In this document: piece after piece, positions 16,420-25,785 of the stretch
How positions within the stretch are numbered: the first letter of the stretch is position 1
How the letters are laid out: every line of letters starts with the position of its first letter
Origin: Planktosalinus sp963977065
GTDB taxonomy: Bacteria > Bacteroidota > Bacteroidia > Flavobacteriales > Flavobacteriaceae
Assembly: GCA_963977065.1 (NCBI GenBank)
Contig: CAXBNF010000014.1
Span: 4,651-68,650 of the forward strand
Direction of reading: 5' to 3'
Length of the DNA stretch: 64,000 nucleotides
Program-made: the position numbers and the translations under genes
Notes under the pieces: generated by a model
What the model saw: only the letters and a program-made list of their open reading frames with translations
The model's database searches: none
Told to the model about the DNA's origin: nothing

Positions 16420-19400
16420 ATGTATCCAAAAAAAGGCTTTGCATTTTTATATAGAAATCCAGTTGCTTTTAGTGCAGCTGTGTTTGTAATTATTTTTATA
16501 ATTACCCAATCACTAGTTTTACAGCGTTATATACTAAACCTTTCAAAACTGGAAAAGGAAAATACAGAGGAGCTGAATAGGGTAGTAGATCAATTGCAAT
16601 TTAATTTAAACTACGCACTTTCAACGACTAGAACCCTGGCTTTTATCGTAGAAAATTATGGCGTTCCGGAAGAATTTGACCTTATTGCAGAAAAACTTCT
16701 TGAAACAAATAAGTTGGTTGATGGCATTCAACTATTAGAAAATGGTGTAATAACAAAGATGTATCCACTGGAGGGTAATGAAATGGTTATTGGCTATAAT
16801 GTCGTTGAAGATCCTTCCAGAGGGAAGGAAGTCTTGATGGCAGCAGAAAAGGGAACGTTGTATTTTGGAGGGCCTTTTGAACTCAAACAAGGAGGAATGG
16901 GGATTGTTGGAAGGCTTCCTTTAAACTTAGAAGATGATAGTCTGGCATTTGCAGCAGTTGTTATTCAGCTTGACAGGCTTTTAGAGTTAAGTGGGATTTC
17001 AAATAACAATGACCGTTTTAACTATCAACTTTCAAAGCAAAATCCTGAGACAAATAAAATGGAATACTTTATTGAATCTGGAGCAGATTTTACTCAAAGT
17101 CAAGCTGCAGCAGTCAAAGTTCCAATGGGTGAGTGGCAAATTTTTGTAAAAGAAAGGAATGGTAATTATCTGGAAGGCGTTATTGCACTATCCATACTGG
17201 GATTATTTTTAAGTTTTTTTGGTGGATATATTACAAGAACTCTATTAAAGCAACCCGCAGAACTTGAAGAGCAGGTAAAACAACAATCTAAAATCATTCT
17301 GGAAAACAAAAGACGTTTCCAGGCATTGGTTGAAAACAGTTTGGATTCTGTGGCGATTCTCGGTCCCGATGGCTCAAATATTTATGTTTCACCCTCTGTT
17401 ACTTCGGTTTTAGGGTATAGTGAAGAGGAGATAATGAAAATTAATCTTTTCGAGATCCTTCACGATGATGATAAACCATTTGTTGCTGATGAGATGCAAT
17501 ATGTTCTCCTAAATCCGGGGATATCAATTAAAGGCCATATTAGCAGAATAAAACATAAAGACGGTTCCTGGAGGTGGATTGAATCTTCAATCACCAATCT
17601 ATTGGATGACCCTGCAGTTCAAGGCATCGTAGATAATTTTAGAGACATAACAGAGAAAAAAGAAGCAGAGGATATACTTTTAAAGGAAAAAGAATTGTCA
17701 GAAGCAATCATTAATAGTTTACCAGGAATCTTTTATTTATTCAATCAAAATGGAGAATTCCTATTATGGAATGACAACTTTGAAAAAATATCTGAATACA
17801 ATGCAGAGGAAATAAAAAAAATGCACCCTTTAGAGTTTTTTCAAGATGATGACATTTCTCACATTGAAAGTCGAATCAAAGAAACTTTTGAAAAAGGGGA
17901 AAGTTTTGCTGAAGCATATCTTGTATCAAAAAGTAGTAAAAAAACATATCACTATTTCACAGGAAGTCTCGTGAATTTTAAAGGGGAAATCTGTCTTTTA
18001 GGAACCGGTGTAGACACCTCTAAACGAAGAAAGGCTGAGCTTGAACTCAAGAAAAGTGAAGAGCAAATGCTATCCATTTTTAATAATTCAATAAGTGCTG
18101 TGATTATGATAGATGAAGAAGGTTTAATTACCAACTGGAACCCTAAAGCAGAGGAGATTTTTGGATGGAAGAAAGAAGAGGTACTTCATCATCCCATGCA
18201 TCAATTTATCATTCCAGAAGAACACCTTGAGGGCCACTTAAAAGGAATGGAAGTTTATAAAAGAACTGGAAAGGGACGTATCATTAATAAAAATTTTGAA
18301 ATAGATGCCATTACAAAATCCAATAAAAAAATTGATATAACATTGGGGGTAACTACGGTAAGAATTAAAGGGAAAGAATTCTTTATCAGTTTTATAAGTG
18401 ACATTACTGCGCAAAAACAAGAAGAAAGAATTAAGAATTTTGAACAAAGAAACAGAGATGCCCTTATAAATTCTTCACCAGATTTAATATGGAGTGTCAG
18501 TAAAGATTTGAAACTACTCACTGCAAATGATACTTTCAAAGTTTCATTTAAAAAATATACAAATGAGGATTTAAAAGAAGGGGCATATGTTCTTCCGCCC
18601 CAGCTTGATAAAGAATATACAAATTTTTGGAAACAACTTTATGAAAGAGCCTTAAATGGTGAATCTTTTACTTATGAAAATTTTATTCCTGCAAATGAAA
18701 ATCAAAATGAACTGGTTATGGAAACTAACTTTAGCCCAATTTTGGTAGATGATAAAATTGTTGGGGTTGCTTGTTCTGCCAGAAATATTACTGAAAGAAT
18801 TAAAGCTCAAGAAGAAATTAAAGAATTTAATGAAAAACTAAAATCTGCTCAAGAAATTGCTAAATTGGGTTATTGGGAACACAATTTGTCAGAAGATGTT
18901 CTTTATTGGTCAGATCAGGTATATCAAATATTTGAAGAAAATAAAGAAAATTTTGTCCCTACAGTTCTAAGTTTTTTTGATGCTGTTGTACCTGAGCATC
19001 GAGAAAAATTCTATTTATACAAAAATAAACCATTTGACAATGTTGATAGTCAAGATATTGAATACAAGATTAAAACAAAAACAGGAAAAATAAAATGGAT
19101 ACACCAAAACGGAAAAAAAATTATAAATGAAAAAGACCACCATATAATTTTTAAAGGAACTTTAAGAGATATCACTGAAAGAAAAAATCAAGAAGAGAAA
19201 ATTCTGGATTATATAGACAAACTTAAAACAGCTCAAAATATAGCTAAACTAGGCTACTGGGAGTATGACTTCAACAAGGATGAATTAACCTTGTCTGATC
19301 AGGTTTATGAAATTTGGGAATTATCAAAGGATACATTTGATGTGACTTTCAATAAATTTGTTAGTACTATTCATCCTGAAGATGTTGAGTCTTTTAATAA

Positions 19401-21024
19401 AGAACAAGAGAAATTAATAAATGATGAAAAACCACTTGAAATAGAACACCGCATAGTTCTGAAAAATGGAAAAGTCAAGTGGGTTATGGAACGCGGGTAT
19501 TTAATAAAAAATGAAAAAGGAGAATCACTTTATTTAGAAGGTACAGTTCAAGACATAACTGACCAAAAAGAAGTAGAAATTGAACTAAGACAACAAAATT
19601 ATTTTATAAAAACAGCATTTGACAATCTTCCTGTGGGAATAGCTGTGAGAAACATTAACACGGGTAAGTTTACCCTAATGAATAGAAACTTCACTGAAAT
19701 TTATGGTTGGTCAAAAAGTGAGTTTAAAGATGTAGATGGTTTCTTTGAAAAAGTTTATCCAGACGCCGATTACAGAAAAAAAATCAAAGAGCAGATTTTT
19801 AGTGATCTTGCCAGTAATGATTTAAAGCGCATGCATTGGGAGGGTATTCAGGTTACTACAAAGAAAGGGGATAAACGCATTGTTAATGCTAGGAACATTC
19901 CATTGCTTGATCAAAATTTAATGATATCAACTGTGCTTGATGTTACTGAAAAAGCAATCGCAGAACAACAACTGGCTATAAGTAATGAACGTTATGAATA
20001 TGTAACCAAAGCAACTTTTGATGCTATTTGGGATTGGGATTTTAATAAGAATACAATATACTGGGGAGAAGGTTTTAAAACTATTTTTGGTCATAATACC
20101 AAAAACAACCATAGTAATTATTGGTTTGAAAACATCCATCCGGATGATGTAGAACGAATTAAGAAAAGTATTGAGAGATTAAAAAAAAGCAAAAGGTTAA
20201 ATTGGGAGGCAGAGTATCGTTTTTTAAATAAAAACGGAGACTATCGTTATGTAAAAGATCGCGGTATTGTTTTAAGAAATGTTGAGAGAAAAGCATTGAG
20301 GATGATTGGCGCCATGCAAGATGTCACTTCTCAAAAGGAATATGAAAAAAAACTTCTTGATCTCAATCAAAAACTCAGAAATTTATCTGCTCACCTTCAG
20401 GAAGCCAGAGAAGAAGAGCGAATTTCTATTGCCCGTGAAATACATGATGAACTTGGTCAACAATTAACAGGTATTAAGCTGGATGCTTCATGGTTAAAAA
20501 ACACAATTATTAAAAGTTCCCCAGAAGATATCGAAAGAACAGAACGGCTGATTGAAAGCATTAACAAAGCGATTAATGATGTTAGAAGAGTGGCATCCAA
20601 TTTAAGGCCGGGAGTTCTTGACGACCTGGGGCTTGAAGCAGCTCTAGAATGGCAAAGTCAAAAATTTCAGGAGCATACATCAATAAAATGTAGTTTGAGC
20701 ACTAAAAATCTAACTGAAAATTATAAAAAGGAAATCAACACAGCTGTTTACAGAATTTATCAGGAAGCATTAACAAATGTGATGAGACACGCTAAAGCAA
20801 CCCAAGTGAGCACACTCCTTTATGAAAGTGATACTAATTTAATACTGGAAGTAATCGATAATGGAATTGGTATAGAAGAAAGCGATAAGGACAATAATTA
20901 TTCGCTGGGAATAACTGGAATGAGAGAACGGGCATATATGATTCATGGAAAGTTATTGATAGAAAATCATAAGAATGGTGGTACTAAAGTAAAACTTTTA
21001 GTACCTTTAAGTGAAAATAATTAA
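16420..21024 (+). CDS. Multi-PAS membrane sensor histidine kinase (NarL-type partner)
   Basis: This 1534-residue kinase starts with a transmembrane helix (about 11-35), an extracytoplasmic CHASE-like sensor (about 40-250) and a second helix (about 253-277). Eight PAS domains follow, beginning near 297, 426, 546, 674, 805, 933, 1057 and 1187, most ending in a DIT-type motif. A HisKA_3 dimerisation domain has the phospho-acceptor His1342 in REIHDELGQQLTG. A short HATPase has NVMRHAKA and DNGIG. Domains five and six are very alike and look like a recent duplication. The gene end is followed within a few bases by a LuxR-type regulator, its likely target. The signal is unknown. Confidence 0.95.
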   Translation: MYPKKGFAFLYRNPVAFSAAVFVIIFIITQSLVLQRYILNLSKLEKENTEELNRVVDQLQFNLNYALSTTRTLAFIVENYGVPEEFDLIAEKLLETNKLVDGIQLLENGVITKMYPLEGNEMVIGYNVVEDPSRGKEVLMAAEKGTLYFGGPFELKQGGMGIVGRLPLNLEDDSLAFAAVVIQLDRLLELSGISNNNDRFNYQLSKQNPETNKMEYFIESGADFTQSQAAAVKVPMGEWQIFVKERNGNYLEGVIALSILGLFLSFFGGYITRTLLKQPAELEEQVKQQSKIILENKRRFQALVENSLDSVAILGPDGSNIYVSPSVTSVLGYSEEEIMKINLFEILHDDDKPFVADEMQYVLLNPGISIKGHISRIKHKDGSWRWIESSITNLLDDPAVQGIVDNFRDITEKKEAEDILLKEKELSEAIINSLPGIFYLFNQNGEFLLWNDNFEKISEYNAEEIKKMHPLEFFQDDDISHIESRIKETFEKGESFAEAYLVSKSSKKTYHYFTGSLVNFKGEICLLGTGVDTSKRRKAELELKKSEEQMLSIFNNSISAVIMIDEEGLITNWNPKAEEIFGWKKEEVLHHPMHQFIIPEEHLEGHLKGMEVYKRTGKGRIINKNFEIDAITKSNKKIDITLGVTTVRIKGKEFFISFISDITAQKQEERIKNFEQRNRDALINSSPDLIWSVSKDLKLLTANDTFKVSFKKYTNEDLKEGAYVLPPQLDKEYTNFWKQLYERALNGESFTYENFIPANENQNELVMETNFSPILVDDKIVGVACSARNITERIKAQEEIKEFNEKLKSAQEIAKLGYWEHNLSEDVLYWSDQVYQIFEENKENFVPTVLSFFDAVVPEHREKFYLYKNKPFDNVDSQDIEYKIKTKTGKIKWIHQNGKKIINEKDHHIIFKGTLRDITERKNQEEKILDYIDKLKTAQNIAKLGYWEYDFNKDELTLSDQVYEIWELSKDTFDVTFNKFVSTIHPEDVESFNKEQEKLINDEKPLEIEHRIVLKNGKVKWVMERGYLIKNEKGESLYLEGTVQDITDQKEVEIELRQQNYFIKTAFDNLPVGIAVRNINTGKFTLMNRNFTEIYGWSKSEFKDVDGFFEKVYPDADYRKKIKEQIFSDLASNDLKRMHWEGIQVTTKKGDKRIVNARNIPLLDQNLMISTVLDVTEKAIAEQQLAISNERYEYVTKATFDAIWDWDFNKNTIYWGEGFKTIFGHNTKNNHSNYWFENIHPDDVERIKKSIERLKKSKRLNWEAEYRFLNKNGDYRYVKDRGIVLRNVERKALRMIGAMQDVTSQKEYEKKLLDLNQKLRNLSAHLQEAREEERISIAREIHDELGQQLTGIKLDASWLKNTIIKSSPEDIERTERLIESINKAINDVRRVASNLRPGVLDDLGLEAALEWQSQKFQEHTSIKCSLSTKNLTENYKKEINTAVYRIYQEALTNVMRHAKATQVSTLLYESDTNLILEVIDNGIGIEESDKDNNYSLGITGMRERAYMIHGKLLIENHKNGGTKVKLLVPLSENN

Positions 21025-21028
21025 AAAT

Positions 21029-21655
21029 ATGAGAGTTTTAATTGCAGATGATCACGCAATTTTAAGAAAAGGATTGATTGAAATTCTAAACAATTCTTTT
21101 CCTGCCCTTGAGTATTTTGAAGCCTCAAATGGACTTGAAGCCTTACAGTTAAGCAGAAAGCATAATTTTGATTTAATACTCCTCGACATTTCTATGCCCG
21201 GGAGAAATGGTCTTGACACATTAAAACAATTAAGAAGTGATGGTAACACGGCTAAAATTTTGATTTTAAGTGTTCAACCTGAAGATCAATATGCAATACG
21301 GGTTTTAAAAGCAGGAGCAAGTGGATTTCTTAACAAGGACAGCGCACCAGAAGAATTGTTAAATGCAGTGAGAATTGTAATGAATGGAAAAAAATATATT
21401 TCAGCTGCAATTGCAGAAAAACTAGCTCAATCTATAGGCACACCCCTTGATAAACCACTTTATGAAAATCTTTCAGACAGAGAATTGCAGGTGCTTCAAT
21501 TTATTGCATCAGGCAAGACTGTTTCAGAAATTGCAAAAGAAATATCGTTAACAGTAAATACTATTAGCACATACAGAGCCAGAATTTTAGAAAAACTTCA
21601 GCTTAATAGCAATGCAGCAATCACGAGATATGCATTAGATAATAATCTTGTGTGA
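21029..21655 (+). CDS. LuxR/NarL-family response regulator
   Basis: I start at ATG 21029 (MRVLIADDHA), giving 208 residues. A GTG at 21011 lies inside the kinase gene and adds a non-homologous leader. The receiver has the acidic pair Asp7-Asp8, phospho-acceptor Asp53 in LLDISMPG, and a conserved Lys in FLNKDSAP. The C-terminal LuxR HTH (about 145-205) includes LSDRELQVLQFIASGKTVSEIA. It lies four bases after the stop of the multi-PAS kinase, so they form a two-component pair that regulates transcription. Target genes are not visible. Confidence 0.95.
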   Translation: MRVLIADDHAILRKGLIEILNNSFPALEYFEASNGLEALQLSRKHNFDLILLDISMPGRNGLDTLKQLRSDGNTAKILILSVQPEDQYAIRVLKAGASGFLNKDSAPEELLNAVRIVMNGKKYISAAIAEKLAQSIGTPLDKPLYENLSDRELQVLQFIASGKTVSEIAKEISLTVNTISTYRARILEKLQLNSNAAITRYALDNNLV

Positions 21656-21706
21656 TTTTTTTAAATCTTATTTTATTTAAAAACAACTTTTACTTCTATT
21701 TACTTT

Positions 21707-21722
21707 CCTTCCTTCCTTCCTT
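21707..21722. repeat. Tetranucleotide run (CCTT)4
   Basis: Four perfect CCTT units follow the stop of the LuxR-type regulator gene. Such short tandem repeats can change length by slippage, but here the run lies outside any gene and about 600 bases from the next start. Confidence 0.8.
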
Positions 21723-22224
21723 CAAAGTTGATAATAATTATTGCATATTTATTAAATTCCTACAAGGGAATCAATTATTAAAAAACAAAAACGTCTATTG
21801 GGTTAATTTGTAGTATGAATTATGACAACCTATTCACATATTATACTATTTGTCAAAGTACAAATATGTATGAATTTTACACCATCAAATTTTTTCATAT
21901 TAATTGTGTTAATAAAGTTCATAAACAGGCTCCTTGTTAGATTAAAATTTCATCCCCAAAATAGTCTTTAGGAGTCTGTTTTTGCTAATTAAAATTTAAT
22001 ATAAACCGGTTTGCATATATAAAGTATTGATTTTTTAAAAAATTTGAGAACACTAAGGTAGTTTTTGATTTTTTTTGATATAGGGAAAAAATTGATATTT
22101 GTGCAGCCGGTTTTTTTATTACAATATTTTTCTGAATGAGACCTTCAAAAGTATCTGCTAAAATTACAGTTTTCATCTTAGTATTTGTATATGCTATGCT
22201 TATACTTTTTGTTATCTAAACATC

Positions 22225-22245
22225 TTGTAGTATTCTTACCTACAA
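22225..22245. promoter_or_regulatory. Palindrome TTGTAG-N9-CTACAA upstream of a receiver gene
   Basis: Perfect six-base arms TTGTAG (22225-22230) and CTACAA (22240-22245) are separated by nine bases. The palindrome ends 75 bases before the ATG at 22320. The same arms and spacer end 75 bases before the ATG of the related receiver at 23429. A shared regulator-binding site is the simplest reading. Confidence 0.5.
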
Positions 22246-22319
22246 CCATATTATACTTACAACTATTTTAATACCTTATATTCCTTCCTACATTTGAATC
22301 AGAATTTGAAACTCCAAAC

Positions 22320-22706
22320 ATGACTTTAAAAGTAGTGTCAATTGACGACTCAACAACAATAACTACACACTTAAACTATCTTTTCAAAAAACATAATGAG
22401 ATTGAATGGGTGGGTCATGCATTTGATTTATCTGAAGGAATAAAAATGATTAAATCTAAAATGCCAGATGTTATTTTATTGGACATAATGGTAAATGAAG
22501 AAAGTGGATTTGAATTACTTCATTATGTTAAACAAAATTATCCAAACATAAAAGTTTATATGTTGAGTAATTTAAGTGATGAAATCTATATTAAAAAAAG
22601 CAGACAACAGGGTGCCTCTCATTTCATTGATAAATCTTATGACTTTGAATCCATTTCTTGTTTGTTATTGAAAGATTATCAAGAAAAAAATAATTTGCTT
22701 AATTAA
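22320..22706 (+). CDS. Single-domain response regulator
   Basis: The 128-residue protein is a receiver domain without output. It has Asp9-Asp10, phospho-acceptor Asp55 in VILLDIMVNEESG, a Ser switch residue (MLSN, near 83) and Lys105 in FIDKSYD. It resembles the receiver at 23429-23791 along its whole length, including the DKSY ending, so the two probably arose by duplication. Single-domain receivers pass phosphate or bind partner proteins; a likely role is communication with the kinases encoded nearby. It is followed after 31 bases by an orphan PAS protein. Confidence 0.93.
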   Translation: MTLKVVSIDDSTTITTHLNYLFKKHNEIEWVGHAFDLSEGIKMIKSKMPDVILLDIMVNEESGFELLHYVKQNYPNIKVYMLSNLSDEIYIKKSRQQGASHFIDKSYDFESISCLLLKDYQEKNNLLN

Positions 22707-22737
22707 AGAAAACTACTGCTCTAATCACTTTTATAAA

Positions 22738-23325
22738 ATGAATAACACTAATTTTTCAGCAGCAACCAAAGAAATGATTGAACACAAACCGCTCTTTAAT
22801 ATTGCGGTTAAAACCTTTGATAAGTCACTTAAAAATGACATAACCAGCTCTAAATATTATACCAGAGGTAAGAGTGTATTGTTTATTTGTGATTTTGAAG
22901 GAAAAATTCTCTCTGTGGGTTCTCCGTTTTCTGATATTGATTGTGAATTTAAAAATGTATTGGAAAAATCAGTTTTGGACTTTATACATCCGGAAGATAT
23001 TTATTTTGTTATAGAACATTTGGTGCAATTACTTCAAGAAAAAGACGAAAGTGTTGTTTTTGAAGCTCGTTTTCTATGTAGAAAAAATCAATATCACTAT
23101 ATAAAATGGCATGTAGGGTACATTTGTGGACTATTTTTTTTCTACCCCATAAATATTCCAAACTTGGATTTGATATCATCCCAAAAAAACTTCAAAAAAG
23201 GTATTAATAACCTATCAAATCAAACAAATCCAAATACATTCCTTTGGAAATTGGAGGTTGAAAAAACTTTGTTTGAATGGGATCAACTTATTAATAAACA
23301 AATAAAAAAATGTGTCAATTTATAA
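22738..23325 (+). CDS. Orphan PAS-domain protein
   Basis: The 195-residue protein has one PAS_3-like fold at about 45-135: VLFICDFEGKILSVGSPFSD, then VLDFIHPEDIYFVIEHLVQL and FEARFLCRKNQYHYIKWHVG. There is no kinase, cyclase or DNA-binding output domain, no signal peptide and no clear membrane segment, although the strand GLFFFYPINI is hydrophobic. It lies between two single-domain receivers, suggesting a sensor or scaffold for their kinase. No similar full-length family is recognised, so the function beyond PAS is open. Confidence 0.75.
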   Translation: MNNTNFSAATKEMIEHKPLFNIAVKTFDKSLKNDITSSKYYTRGKSVLFICDFEGKILSVGSPFSDIDCEFKNVLEKSVLDFIHPEDIYFVIEHLVQLLQEKDESVVFEARFLCRKNQYHYIKWHVGYICGLFFFYPINIPNLDLISSQKNFKKGINNLSNQTNPNTFLWKLEVEKTLFEWDQLINKQIKKCVNL

Positions 23326-23333
23326 AATACTTT

Positions 23334-23354
23334 TTGTAGTTGCTTATACTACAA
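23334..23354. promoter_or_regulatory. Second copy of the TTGTAG-N9-CTACAA palindrome
   Basis: TTGTAG (23334-23339) and CTACAA (23349-23354) flank nine bases, extended here to seven-base arms TTGTAGT/ACTACAA. It ends 75 bases before ATG 23429, matching the copy at 22225-22245. Bases following it (TATTAT and an ACTATTTT run) are partly shared too, so the promoter was duplicated with the gene, or the site is under selection. Confidence 0.5.
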
Positions 23355-23428
23355 TACATTCATATTATTTACTATTTTTTAACAAGAATAATTCAATGAA
23401 TTTTAAAAGTTTTAAATGATAAGATTAA

Positions 23429-23791
23429 ATGAAAATAATTTCTGTTGATGATTCTGAATCGATATCAATCCATCTAAAAGAGTTGATTGATAAAACAGCC
23501 GGCTTTACTTTTTCCGGACATGCATCTACCATTACAGGGGCTTTGGAATTAATTGAAACTGTTAAACCCGATATTGTATTTTTAGATATTTTTCTTAAAG
23601 ATGAAAACGGTTTAGGATTGCTGGCGCATTTGAAAGAATATCTACCTAAAATTATTGTCATAATGCTTACTAACAATAATGAATTGATTTATAAAAATAA
23701 AGCCAAGCAACTGGGAGCTAATTTTTTTCTGGATAAATCATATGAATTTGATAAAATTCCGCAACTCCTTAATTCATTGACAAAGAAATAA
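23429..23791 (+). CDS. Single-domain response regulator
   Basis: The 120-residue receiver has Asp7-Asp8, phospho-acceptor Asp53 in IVFLDIFLKDENG, Thr81 in MLTNNN, and Lys103 in FLDKSYE. It has no output domain. It is the paralogue of the receiver at 22320-22706, with which it shares the end of the domain and an upstream palindrome. It precedes the pseudo-receiver/PAS kinase by 43 bases and is probably expressed with it, which makes that kinase a candidate phosphodonor. Confidence 0.93.
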   Translation: MKIISVDDSESISIHLKELIDKTAGFTFSGHASTITGALELIETVKPDIVFLDIFLKDENGLGLLAHLKEYLPKIIVIMLTNNNELIYKNKAKQLGANFFLDKSYEFDKIPQLLNSLTKK

Positions 23792-23834
23792 AATAAAGAC
23801 TGTTTATTTTTAAATTATCTCCAAAATTATAATA

Positions 23835-25760
23835 ATGTTTTATCCCCAAAATCAAGATTTAAAAGAAAAGCTTGAAATAAATACGAATGGTTTTAAAAAG
23901 CAGATAGACATTTTAGTTTTTGATCAAACCAACAATTTACCTCTCATTGATACTGCATTAAAAGATTTATCAAATTACCAATTCAATTTGCATAATTCGA
24001 CTGACAGTGAGGAATTTAAAAGTATAATTAAAACTTTTAAACCTTGTATCATAATTTCAGAACTGCATCACAATGAGGCAGATGGCAAAGAAATGCTGAA
24101 TTACTGTAGAATGGTTTACCCAGATATTCCATACATTATATTTAGTTCTCATACCTGTAATAAGTCTGCTTTACACTTTTTAGAACTGGGTGCTGCAGAC
24201 TTCTTAACAAAAGATAAATTATCGGCACTAGCAGCAACAGTTTTTAAGGCATTGAGGCAAAGCTTGGAAAAATGTCAAATCAAAGAGGCTAAAAAGCAAC
24301 GATGGGAGGATGCTCAACGCTTTAAAGGTTTGATTGAACATTCTTTTGACCCTGTTATCACATATAATGACTCTGGTGAAATTACGTATGCAAGCCCTGC
24401 CATAGAAAGGGTATTGGGATATAAAGTGGAGGAATTTATAGGTACAAATGTAGTACAACACATCCATCCGGAAGATATAGTTGAAAGAGAAGGTAAATTC
24501 AATAAGCTCATTCAATCTTCCAATAGTTATGCTGCAATCGATGAAGAAAGGTTGCTTCATAAAGATGGTCACTATATTTGGGTTAGAGCCATTATAAGCG
24601 ATGGAAGACTCATTCCAGGAATTGAGGGTTTTATGACAAATTTCAGAGACATAACTGAAACAATAAAAAGTAAAAACGCCCTAGAAAAAACACTGAAAGA
24701 TCTTACAGATTATAAAATAGCACTTGATGAGAGTTCTATTGTTGGAATCACAAACCTTAGCGGTAAAATTATCTATGCTAATGATGAGCTTCTTTCAATT
24801 TCAAAATTTTCACTAGATGAACTTCTTGGCAGTGATTACAGATTGTTCAAATCAAATGAACACCCAACTATTTTTTATTTAAAAATATGGAAAACTATTT
24901 CTTCAGGAAAAATATGGAAAGGCGAAATTAAAATGAAAGCTAAGGACGACTCATTTTTCTGGATGAACATGACTGTAGTTCCTTTTTTAAATAACAAAAA
25001 CGAACCCTATCAGTATATTGTAGTTATGAGGGATATTACATTGCGAAAATTGAGAACCCTGGAATTGCACAATACAATCGATTTACTTTCAAGTCAAAAT
25101 AAAAGACTTTTAAATTTCTCCTACATTGTTTCACACAACTTGCGTTCTCATACAAGTAATATGCAAAATTTAATAAACTATATAGATGAAACTGATGATG
25201 AAGAAGAAAAAATAGAAATGATAGACCATTTAAGAAATGTAACAAATGCACTTGATGAAACCATGTATAACCTCAATGAAGTGGTTTCCATTCAGTCTGG
25301 TTCTCAAATGAAAATCGAAACCATACATCTTAAATCTTTTGTAAATCAATTTTTAATTGTACTTGAAAGCCAAATCGTAAAAACTAAAGCGCACATTGAA
25401 ATCGAAATAAATGAGAATATTTCTGTAAACTACAACAAGGGTTACCTTGAAAGTATTATTCATAATTTATTACTCAACTCGATAAAATACAAACATCCAG
25501 ACCGAAGCCCCTTTATAAAAATTTCAGCCAGAAATGAGAGTATTTATACCATTTTGAGTTTTACAGATAATGGTTTGGGAATAGACACTAAAAAGCACAA
25601 GGACAAACTGTTTGGAATGTATAAAACATTTCATAACAATAATGATTCCAGAGGACTGGGCTTATTTATGAGTAAAAATCAAATAGAAGCAATGGGTGGG
25701 AAAATTGAAGTTTTTAGTCAAGTGGGTCGAGGCACTACCTTTGAAATTTACATAAAGTAA
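23835..25760 (+). CDS. Soluble histidine kinase with pseudo-receiver and two PAS domains
   Basis: The 641-residue protein has no membrane segment. An N-terminal receiver-like domain (about 20-145) has Glu76 in IISELHH where the phospho-acceptor Asp should be, while keeping the Lys in FLTKDK. Two PAS domains follow (about 158-280 and 290-410), with YASPAIERVLGY and YANDELLSISKF. The H-box FSYIVSHNLRSH places the phosphorylated residue at His434, and a HATPase domain follows (LLLNSIKYKH, DNGLGID, GRGTTFEIYIK). It is flanked by single-domain receivers at 23429 and 25786, which are likely phosphotransfer partners. The substituted receiver could mimic the phosphorylated state. Confidence 0.93.
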   Translation: MFYPQNQDLKEKLEINTNGFKKQIDILVFDQTNNLPLIDTALKDLSNYQFNLHNSTDSEEFKSIIKTFKPCIIISELHHNEADGKEMLNYCRMVYPDIPYIIFSSHTCNKSALHFLELGAADFLTKDKLSALAATVFKALRQSLEKCQIKEAKKQRWEDAQRFKGLIEHSFDPVITYNDSGEITYASPAIERVLGYKVEEFIGTNVVQHIHPEDIVEREGKFNKLIQSSNSYAAIDEERLLHKDGHYIWVRAIISDGRLIPGIEGFMTNFRDITETIKSKNALEKTLKDLTDYKIALDESSIVGITNLSGKIIYANDELLSISKFSLDELLGSDYRLFKSNEHPTIFYLKIWKTISSGKIWKGEIKMKAKDDSFFWMNMTVVPFLNNKNEPYQYIVVMRDITLRKLRTLELHNTIDLLSSQNKRLLNFSYIVSHNLRSHTSNMQNLINYIDETDDEEEKIEMIDHLRNVTNALDETMYNLNEVVSIQSGSQMKIETIHLKSFVNQFLIVLESQIVKTKAHIEIEINENISVNYNKGYLESIIHNLLLNSIKYKHPDRSPFIKISARNESIYTILSFTDNGLGIDTKKHKDKLFGMYKTFHNNNDSRGLGLFMSKNQIEAMGGKIEVFSQVGRGTTFEIYIK

Positions 25761-25785
25761 AAAAACAAAATTTAAATTTTAAAAA

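Larger units (their letters stand above)
21656..22319. other. 664-base intergenic region with repeats
   Basis: No convincing gene was found; a 63-codon minus-strand frame at 21985-22176 has no family resemblance. The region holds a (CCTT)4 run (21707-21722), a long stem AAACAGGCTCCT/AGGAGTCTGTTT (21923-21934 with 21970-21981, one wobble pair) followed by a T-rich stretch, and the palindrome TTGTAG-N9-CTACAA (22225-22245). A weaker relative of that palindrome (TTGTAG-N9-TGACAA) is at 21808-21828. Confidence 0.6.

Noticed and set aside
21985..22176. Minus-strand frame of 63 codons in the long intergenic region
   Set aside because: Low complexity, no homology and no promoter-like box; the bases are better explained as non-coding.
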